Shown here: piece by piece, positions 56,203 through 64,000 of the stretch | How positions within the stretch are numbered: the stretch's first letter is position 1 | How the letters are laid out: each line of letters starts with the position of its first letter | DNA from: Hordeum vulgare subsp. vulgare | Lineage: Eukaryota; Streptophyta; Magnoliopsida; Poales; Poaceae | DNA: 64,000 bases | NCBI RefSeq assembly: GCF_904849725.1 | Contig: NC_058524.1 | Span: 355,567,823-355,631,822 of the forward strand | Direction of reading: 5' to 3' | Program-made: the position numbers and the translations under genes | The notes under the pieces: model-generated | Told to the model about the DNA's origin: nothing | The model's database searches: none | What the model saw: only the letters and a program-made list of their open reading frames with translations

Positions 56203-57441
56203 TAGGTTCATGCGTAGATGTCTTATCGAGTAGAACACGAAAGTTTTTGTGGGTGGTGATGTGCGATTTGCTTCCCTCCTTAGTCTTTTCTTGATTCTGC
56301 GGTATTGTTGGATCGAAGCGGCTCGGACCGACATTACTCGTACGCTTACGAGAGACTGGTTTCATCGCTACGAGTAACTCCGTTGCTCAAAGATGACTTG
56401 CGAGTGTCGGTTTCTCCAACTTTAGTTGAATCGGATTTGACCGAGGAGGTCCTTGGATGAGGTTAAATAGCAATTCATATATCTTCGTTGTGGTGTTTTC
56501 GTAAGTAAGATGCGATCCTACTAGATACCCATGGTCACCACGTAAAACATGCAACAACAATTAGAGGACGTCTAACTTGTTTTTGCAGGGTATGCTTGTG
56601 ATGTGATATGGCCAATGATGTGATGTGATATATTGGATGTATGAGATGATCATGTTGTAATAGTTAATATCGACTTGCACGTCAATGGTACGGCAACCGG
56701 CAGGAGCCATAGGGTTGTCTTTAAACTAACGTTTGTGCTTGCAGATGCGTTTACTATATTGCTAGGATGTAGCTTTAGTAGTAATAGCATGAGTAGCACG
56801 ACAACCCCGATAGCGACACGTTGATGGAGATCATGGTGTGGCGCCGGTGACAAAGAAGATCGTGCCGGTGCTTTGATGATGGAGATCAAGAAGCACGTGA
56901 TGATGGCCTATCATGTCACTTATGAATTGCATGTGATGTTAATCCTTTTATGCACCTTATTTTGCTTAGAACGACGGTAGCATTATGAGGTGATCTCTCA
57001 CTAAAATTTCAAGGCGAAATTGTGTTCTCCCTGACTGTGCACCGTTGCTACAGTTCGTCGTTTCGAGACACCACGTGATGATCAGGTGTGATAGACTCAA
57101 TGTTCACATACAACGGGTGCAAAACAGTTGCACACGCGGAACACTCGGGTTAAGCTTGACGAGCCTAGCATGTGCAGACATGGCCTCGGAACACATGAGA
57201 CCCAAAGGTCGATCATGAATCATATAGTTGATATGATTAGCATAGGGATGCTTACCACTGAAACTATCCTCAACTCACGTGATGATCGGACTTGAGCTAG
57301 TGGAATTGGATCATGAACCACTCAAATGACTAGAGAGATGTACTTTTTGAGTGGGAGTTTAGCAAATAATTTGATTAAGTTAAACTGTAATTATCTTGGA
57401 CATAGTCTAAGTCCACTTTGAATATATTTGTGTTGTAGATC
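56203..57441 (+). other. Untranslated leader of the Angela-like element
   Basis: 1.24 kb without a coding frame, as in BARE-1, whose leader is long. It ends TTTGTGTTGTAGATC just before the gag ATG at 57442, including an AG that could act as splice acceptor. Confidence 0.7.
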
Positions 57442-58061
57442 ATGGCTCACGCGGTAGTCACCCTGAATTTTAATACGTTCCTAGAGAAAGCTAAGTTGAA
57501 AGATGATGGAAGCAACTTTGTAGACTGGGCTCGTAATCTTAAGTTGATCCTACAAGCTGGGAAGAAGGATTATGTCCTTGATGTTGCACTAGGAGATGAA
57601 CCACCCGCTACGGCTGACCAAGATGTTAAGAACGCTTGGTTAACACGTATGGAGGACTACTCAGTAGTTCAATGTGCAGTCTTGTATGGCTTAGAACCGG
57701 GACTTCAACATCGCTTTGAGCGTCATGGAGCATATGAGATGTTCCAGGAGTGTAAGTTTATCTTTCAGAAGAACGCCCGGATCGAGAGGTATGAGACCTT
57801 CGATAAATTCTATGCTTGCAAGATGGAGGAGAATTCGTCTGTTAGTGAACACGTGCTCAAAATGTGTGGGTACTCAAACCGTCTAGCTGAGCTGGGGATT
57901 GAACTCCCGCAAGAGGCTATCACTGACAGAATTCTTCAATCACTACAGCCAAGCTCTAAGGGCATTGTGTTGAACTACAACATGAAGGGATGAACAAGTC
58001 ACCCAGCGAGTTGTTCGCGATGCTGAAAGTCGCAGAGTGAAAACTCCGTAAAGACCATCAA
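57442..58061 (+). pseudogene. gag of the Angela-like element
   Basis: The ATG at 57442 opens MAHAVVTLNFNTFLEKAKLKDDGSNFVDWARNLKLILQ, the BARE/Angela capsid, for 183 residues to a TGA at 57991-57993. The protein similarity continues in the next frame (MNKSPSELFAMLKVAE from 57990) and meets another TGA near 58038, so there is a one-base shift plus a stop. The nucleocapsid part lies in the following segment. Confidence 0.92.
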
Positions 58062-58815
58062 GTGTTGATGGTGAATAAGACCACTAGTTTCAAGAGAAAC
58101 GGCAAAGGAAAGAAGGGTAATTCAAAAAAGAGTGGCAAACCTGTTGCCAATCCGACGAAGAAACCCAAAGCTGGACCTAAGCCTGAAACCGAGTGCTATT
58201 ATTGCAAGGGTATGGGTCACTGGAAGCGCAACTGCCCCAAGTATCTGGCTGATAAGAAGGCGGCCAAAGAAAAATTAGGTATATTTGATATACATGTTAT
58301 TGATGTGTACTTAACCAGCTCTCGTAGTAGTGCGTGGGTATTCGATACCGGTTCTGTTGCTCATATTTGCAACTCGAAACAGGAACTGCGGAATAGGCGA
58401 AGGCTGGCAAAAGATGAAGTGACGATGCACGTGGGAAATGGTTCCAAGGTTGATGCAATCGCCATCGGCACAGTTTCACTTCAGTTACCATGAGGATTAG
58501 TTATGAACTTGAATAATTGTTATTTAGTGCCTGCGTTGAGCATGAACATTATATCTGGATCTTGTTTATTGCGAGACGGTTACTCGTTTAAGTCAGAGAA
58601 TAATGGTTGTTCTATTTCTATGAGTAATATCTTTTATGGTCATGCACCCAATGTGAGAGGATTGTTCATAATGAATCTTGATAGTGATAATACACATATA
58701 CATAACATTGAGACCAAAAGAGTAAGAGTTAATAATGATAGCGCCATGTTTTTATGGCATTGCCGCTTAGGTCATATTTGTGTAAAGCGCATGAAGACTG
58801 CATACCGATGGACTT
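58062..58815 (+). pseudogene. Nucleocapsid, protease and pre-integrase region
   Basis: Basic stretch KGKKGNSKKSGK, then the zinc knuckle CYYCKGMGHWKRNC and the protease active site VFDTGSVAHICNS. A TGA at 58491-58493 interrupts after VSLQLP. The frame resumes with NLNNCYLVPALSMNIIS and the LWHCRLGHICVKRM start of the integrase finger, before a frameshift near 58800. Confidence 0.9.
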
Positions 58816-59683
58816 TTGGAGTCACTTGACTTTGATTCACTTGACACGTGCGAACCATGCCTCATGGGCAAGATGACTAAAACTCCGTTCTCCGGAACAA
58901 TGGAGCGTGCAAGTGACTTGTTGGAAATCATACATACCGATGTGTGTGGTCCGATGAGCGTGGAGGCATGCGACGGATATCGGTATTTTCTCACCTTCAT
59001 TGACGATTTGAGTAGATATGGTTATGTCTACTTAATGAAGCACAAGTCTGAAACATTTGAAAAGTTCAAGCAATTTCAGAGTGAAATTGAAAATCATCGT
59101 AACAAGAAGATCAAATTCCTACGGTCTGATCATGGGGGTGAATATCTGAGTTTCGAGTTTGGTGCTCACTTAAGACAATGTGGAATTGTTTCACAGTTAA
59201 CACCGCTTGGAACACCACAGCATAATGGTGTGTCCGAACGTCGTAATCGTACATTATTATAGATGGTGCGATCTATGATGTATCTTACCGATTTGCCATT
59301 ATCGTTTTGGGGTTATGCATTAGAAACAGCTGCATTCACTTTAAATAGGGCACCATCAAAATCCGTTGAGATGACACCATACGAACTGTGGTATGGCAAA
59401 AGACCAAAGTTGTCGTTTCTTAAAGTTTGGGGATGTGATGCTTATGTCAAAAAGCTTCAGCCTGAAAAGCTGGAACCCCAAAGCGGAAAAGTGCATCTTC
59501 ATAGGTTACCCGAAAGAGACAATTGGGTATACCTTCTATCTCAAATCCGAGGGCAAAGTGTTTGTTGCTAAGAATGGAGCTTTTCTCGAGAAGGAGTTTC
59601 TCTCGAGAGAATTGAGTGGGAGGAAGATAGAACTTGATGAGGTTGTCGAACCTCTCATCCCTCTGGATGGTGGCGCAGGGTAA
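58816..59683 (+). pseudogene. Integrase of the Angela-like element
   Basis: DTCEPCLMGKMTKTPF completes the HHCC finger. The catalytic residues are in HTDVCGP, LRSDHGGEY and NGVSERRNRT. TAG at 59260-59262 follows, then MVRSMMYLTDLPLSFWGYALETA and the KLSFLKVWGCDAYVK motif. A frameshift near 59470 moves the reading to FIGYPKETIGYTFY and on to a TAA at 59681-59683. Confidence 0.92.
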
Positions 59684-60235
59684 GTGGAAACCCCTGTCGT
59701 TGCGACGCCGGATGAGAAGGAAGTTAATGATGATGATCATGAAACTACGGATCAAGTTCCTATCAAACCTTGCAGGTCGACGAGACCGCGTACTACTCCA
59801 GAGTGGTACGGTAATCTCGTCTTATCAATTATGTTGTTAGACAACAATGAGCGTGCGAATTATGAAGAAGCAATGGTGGGCCCGGGTTCCAACAAATGGC
59901 TGGGGGCCATGAAGTCCGAGATAGGATCCATGTATGAAAACAAAGTGTGGACTTTGGAAGTACTACCTGAGGGCCGCAAGGCTATTGAGAACAAATGGAT
60001 CTTCAAGAAGAAGACTGACGCTAACGGTAATGTGACCGTTTATAAAGCTCGACTTGTGGCAAAGGGTTTTTCACAAGTTCAAGGAGTTGACTACAATGAG
60101 ACGTTCTCACCCGTAGCGATGCTTAAGTCAGTCAGAATCATGCTAGCAATAGCTGCATTTTTCGATTTTGAAATCTGGCAGGTGGATGTCAAAACGGAGT
60201 TCCTTAACGGTTTCCTTAAGAAGAGTTGTATCTGA
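59684..60235 (+). pseudogene. Reverse transcriptase, N-terminal part
   Basis: Contains KSEIGSMYENKVWTL, NKWIFKKKTDANGNVTVYKARLVAKGFSQ and IWQVDVKTEFLNGFL. The frame breaks near 60228, just after LNGFL, and continues in the overlapping frame from 60226. Confidence 0.93.
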
Positions 60236-61422
60236 TGCAACCTGAAGGTTTTGTCGATCCTAAAAATGCTAACAAAGTATGCAAGCTCCAGCGATCCATT
60301 TATGGACTGGTGCAAGCATCTCGGAGTTGGAATAAACGCTTGGATGAGGTGATTAAAGCATTTGGGTTTATACAAGTGGTTGGAGAATCTTGTATTTACA
60401 AGAAAGTGAGTGGGAGCTCTGTGGCGTTTCTAATATTATATGTGGATGACATATTGCTGATTGGAAACAACGTGGAGTTTTTGGAGAGCATAAAGGATTA
60501 CTTGAATAAAGGTTTCTCTATGAAGAACCTAGGAGAAGCTGCTTACATTCTAGGCATTAAGATCTATAGGGATAGATCAAAACGCCTGATAGGACTTTCA
60601 CAAAGCAAATACCTTGATAAAGTTTTGAAGAGGTTCAAAATGGAACAGTCCAAGAAGGGGTTCGTGCCAGTTTTACATGGTACGAGATTGAGTAAGACTC
60701 AGTGCCCAGCAACTGATTAAGATAGAGAGCATATGAGCACGGTCCCCCATGCTTCAGCTATAGGTTCTATCATGTATGCAATGTTGTGCACTAGACCGGA
60801 CGTTAGCCTGGACATAAGTATGGCAGGCAGGTTCCAGAGTAATCCAGGAGTGGATCACTGGACGGCGGTCAAGAATATCCTGAAGTACCTGAAAAGGACT
60901 AAGGAGATGTTTCTCATGTATGGAGGTGACGAAGAGCTCGCCGTAAAAGGTTATGTCGATGCAAGCTTTGACACAGATCCGGACGACTCTAAGTCGCAGA
61001 CCGGATACGTATTTATTCTTAATGGGGGTGTGGTAAGCTGGTGCAGTTCCAAGCAAAGCGTCGTAGCTGATTCTACATGTGAAGCGGAGTACATGGCTGC
61101 CTCGAAGGCAGCTAAGGAGGGTGTGTGGATGAAGCAGTTCATGACGGATCTTGGAGTGGTGCCAAGCGCATTGAATCCAATAACCTTGTTCTGTGATAAC
61201 ATGGGTGCCATTGCCTTAGCAAAGGAACCACGGTTTCACAAGAAGACCAGACACATCAAACGACGCTTCAACCTCATCCGCGACTACGTCGAAGGGGAGG
61301 ACATAAATATATGCAAAGTGCACACGGATCTGAATGTAGCAGACCCATTGACTAAACCTCTTCCACGGGCAAAGCATGATCAACACCAGAACTGTATGGG
61401 TGTTAGATTTATTACAATGTAA
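60226..61422 (+). pseudogene. Reverse transcriptase C-terminal part and RNase H
   Basis: MQPEGFVDPKNANKVCKLQRSIYGL, then the catalytic LYVDDILLI near 60436-60462 and LGIKIYRDRSKRLIGLSQ. A TAA at 60718-60720 separates it from HASAIGSIMYAMLCTRPDV and the RNase H motifs GYVDASFDTDPDDSKSQTGY, CEAEYMAASKAAKE, FCDNMGAIALAKEP and TKPLPRAKHDQH. It ends at 61422, about 50 bp before the 3' LTR. Confidence 0.93.
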
Positions 61423-61463
61423 TTCGCATGGTGATGTGAGGGCTAGATTATTGACTCTAGTGC

Positions 61464-61474
61464 AAGTGGGAGAC
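61464..61474 (+). promoter_or_regulatory. Polypurine tract of the Angela-like element
   Basis: AAGTGGGAGAC immediately before the 3' LTR. Confidence 0.85.
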
Positions 61475-63305
61475 TGTTGGAATTATGCCCTAGAGGCAAT
61501 GATAAATAAGTTATTATTATAATTCCTGTGTCAAGATAATCGTTTATTATCCGTGCTATAATTGTATTGAATGAAGACTTAGATACATGTGTGGATACAT
61601 AGACAAAACACTGTCCCCAGCAAGCCTCTAGTTGGCTAGCCAGTTGATCAAGGATAGTCAGGGTCTTCTAACTATGTACAAGGTGTTGTTGCTTGATAAC
61701 TGGATCACATCATTGGGAGAATCATGTGATGGACTAGACCCAAACTAATAGACGTAGCATGTTGATCGTGTCATTTTGTTGCTACTGTTTTCTGCGTGTC
61801 AAGTTTATATTCCTATGACCATGAGATCGTATAACTTACTGACACCGGAGGAATGCTTTGTGTGTATCAAACGTCACAATGTAACTGGGTGGCTATAAAG
61901 ATGCCCTACATGTATCTCCGAAGGTGTCCGTTGAGTTAGTATGGATCAAGACCCGGATTTGTCACTCCGTGTGACGGAGAGGTATCTCGGGGCCCACTCG
62001 GTAATACAACATCACATACAAGCCTTGCAAGCAATGTAAGTTAGTGTAAGTTGTGGGATCTTGTATTACTGAACGAGTAAAGAGACTTGCCGGTAAACGA
62101 GATTGAAACAGGTATGCGGATACTGACGATCGAATCTCGCGCAAGTAACATACCAAAGGACAAAGGGAATGACATACGGGATTATATGAATCCTTGGCAC
62201 TGAGGTTCAAACGATAAGATCTTCGTAGAATATGTAGGATCCAATATGGGCATCCAGGTCCCGCTATTGGATATTCACCGAGGAGTCCCTCGGGTCATGT
62301 CTACATAGTTCTCGAACCCGCAAGGTCTGCACACTTAAGGTTCGACGTTGTTTTATGCGTATTTGAGTTATATGGTTGGTTACCGAATGTTGTTCGGGGT
62401 CCCGGATGAGATCGTGGACGTCACGAGGGTTTCCGGAATGGTCCGGAGACGAAGATTGATATATAGGATGACCTCATTTGATTACCGGAAGGTTTTCGGA
62501 ATTACCGGGAATGTACCGGGAATGACGAATGGGTTCCGGATGTTCACTGGGGGGGGGAGCCCACCCCGGGGAAGCCCATAGGCCTTAGGGGTGCCGCACC
62601 AGCCCTTAGCGGGCTGGTGGGCAAGCCCAAATAGGCCCCTATGCAGGAGATAAGAAAATCAAAGAGAAAAATAGGGAAGTGGGAAGGAAGGGAAAGACTC
62701 CACCTTCCAATCCTAGTTGGACTAGGATTGGAGGAGGAATCCTCCTCCCCCCCTTCGGCCGAACCCCTAGGGGCCTCTTGATCCCCAAGGCAAGGCCGCT
62801 CCCCTCCCACCTATATATACGTAGGTTTTAGGGCTGATTTGAGACAACTTTTCCATGGCAGCCCGACCACATACCTCCACGGTATTTCCTCTAGATCGCG
62901 TTTCTGCGGAGCTCGAGCGGAGCTGTGCTGAGATTAGTTCACCACCAACCTCCGGATCGCCGTCACGCTGCCGGAGAACTCATGTACCTCTCCATCTGTC
63001 TTTCTGGATCAAGAAGGCCGAGATCATCGTCGAGCTATACGTGTGCTGAACGCGGAGGTGTCGTCCGTTCGGCACTAGATCAGAGCGGATCGTGGGACGG
63101 ATCGCGGGACGGTTCGTGGGACGGTTCGCGGGGCGGATCGAGGGACATGAGGACGTTCCACTACATCAACCGCGTTTATTAACGCTTCTGCTATGCGATC
63201 TACAAGGGTACGTAGATCTGAAATCCCCCTCGTAGATGGACATCTCCATGATAGGTCTTCGTGCGCGTAGGAAATTTTTTGTTTCCCATGTGACGTTCCC
63301 CAACA
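61475..63305 (+). repeat. 3' LTR of the Angela-like element
   Basis: 1831 bp. The extra length over the 5' LTR comes partly from a short tandem duplication of ACCGGGAATG near 62500 and insertions around 62555-62575. Confidence 0.95.
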
Positions 63306-63310
63306 CTAAA
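63306..63310. repeat. Right target-site duplication CTAAA
   Basis: Identical to 54377-54381. Confidence 0.95.
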
Positions 63311-63577
63311 CCCTAAGAGTAATAAACTTGACCTATCCTATGAACTAAAGCCATCCGGTTTATATAGACACTAGGGGTGCGAGGGTTACACAATGTCGAT
63401 TATATCACGAAGGAAACATGACAATCCCATGTAGCCATGGAGTGCACGCCAATCTTTCTTGAATACAACATCACCTTCATTTATCTGGAGTCCGATAATG
63501 AAAATAGGACGACCCAGGAGTCCGGCCCACAGGAATAGGTAAGCGACCCAAGGACCCCTTATTCCTGGACTGCATGA
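63311..63577 (-). repeat. 5' LTR of element Y, outer part
   Basis: Continues the LTR after the Angela-like insertion (CCATCCGGTTTATATAGACA near 63352, typical of this LTR). It ends near CCTGGACTGCA at about 63574, which corresponds to the usual CCAGGACTCCCTCA end. The exact boundary is uncertain because the terminus is mutated. Confidence 0.6.
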
Positions 63578-64000
63578 GGTGGCCGTGTGGTCACCCGCAT
63601 GCACATCGAATGGTTGTGTGGGTTCGAGACACGGTAGTGGTAGCGAGCAAGGCACACAACGGGCGGGGGAGGAACTCACTGAGTGAGTGAGGTGGGAGAG
63701 AAAGTGACTATGTGAGGGGTGAGCGTGGGGGGAGAGGAACTGAAAATTGATGCAGAAGAATAGTTGTGGCGAGTGGACAAGAGTGCTCGCCACCACAAAT
63801 AGTAAGAAAATTAGGATGTGTGTGGTGTCGTTTGCTAATCTACGATTGTGGCGGGCGACGAGAGGCATCCGCCACAGGTAACAAAGAACTAGTGAAGGGC
63901 TCCCCCACACACACACACGCCCGCCACTGCACTGTCGAGCCAGCGGGTTATTTTGGAAGATCCTACCTATGACGGGCACGAATTATTGCATGCCGTTGGA
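63578..64000. other. Flanking DNA, no gene recognised
   Basis: Contains a short (CA)n at about 63905-63918 and the inverted words GTGGCGGGC (63849) and GCCCGCCAC (63920). These could be subterminal repeats of a CACTA transposon, but no terminus is visible. The 197-residue minus-strand frame at 63386-63979 crosses the LTR edge and is not a credible gene. Confidence 0.4.

Larger units (their letters stand above)
54382..63305 (+). mobile_element. BARE-1/Angela/WIS-type Copia retrotransposon, full length
   Basis: 8.9 kb with LTRs 1807 and 1831 bp, TSD CTAAA, a degenerate tRNA-Met PBS and a PPT. The LTR start TGTTGGAATTATGCCCTAGA is the signature of the Angela/BARE-1 group. Gag-pol is recognisable from end to end but is broken by several frameshifts and stops, and the LTRs differ by several percent by eye. 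Old and inactive. Confidence 0.95.

Noticed and set aside
63578..64000. CACTA transposon end
   Set aside because: GTGGCGGGC/GCCCGCCAC words are suggestive, but no CACTA terminus or target duplication lies in the window.

Overview
The window looks like intergenic DNA from a large grass genome of the wheat/barley tribe (Triticeae). I see no cellular gene, rRNA, functional tRNA or CRISPR array. Almost all of it is LTR retrotransposons nested inside one another. The host assignment rests on a BARE-1/Angela/WIS-type Copia element, a Sukkula-like large retrotransposon derivative (LARD), very long LTRs and the nesting style. All family names come from memory, not from a search.

Layout. (1) 1-2400: terminal part of an LTR whose end is at 2400. 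(2) 2401-4090 and 32819-34184: the 3' part of an old Gypsy-type element (X1), with a 76-bp tandem array, many polypurine-like GGGGGCT motifs and a truncated LTR start. (3) 4091-32813: a Sirevirus-like Copia element on the minus strand (1415-bp LTRs, TSD ATTAG). It has gag, pol and a very long third gene after pol that appears to have its own promoter and a 5'-UTR intron. (4) 5638-19947: a young Tekay-type chromovirus on the plus strand (LTRs about 4.15 kb, TSD CATAC), inserted in the 3' UTR of element 3. It has an extra ORF ahead of gag, and both that ORF and gag sit on candidate splice acceptors. (5) 34185-34452 and 50892-63577: remains of a minus-strand Gypsy element (Y) with an extra ORF, gag and protease. 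It has been split by the later insertions. (6) 34453-50891: a Sukkula-like LARD on the minus strand (TSD GAACC). Its 5' LTR was later hit by a solo LTR of the same family at 45003-49920 (TSD GAGGG). (7) 51198-51748: a solo LTR resembling the one at 34048, inside gag of Y. (8) 54382-63305: a BARE-1/Angela-like Copia element (TSD CTAAA) with a frameshifted gag-pol, inside the 5' LTR of Y.

Five insertions keep perfect 5-bp target duplications, so the nesting order is firm. LTR divergence counted by eye agrees with the nesting: about 0.6% for the Tekay element and about 2% for the Copia element around it. Every gag-pol carries stops or frameshifts, so none is evidently autonomous today. The most interesting material is the non-canonical genes: the third gene of the Sirevirus-like element with its candidate promoter and intron, and the pre-gag ORF of the chromovirus, whose pattern recalls a double-stranded-RNA-binding fold.
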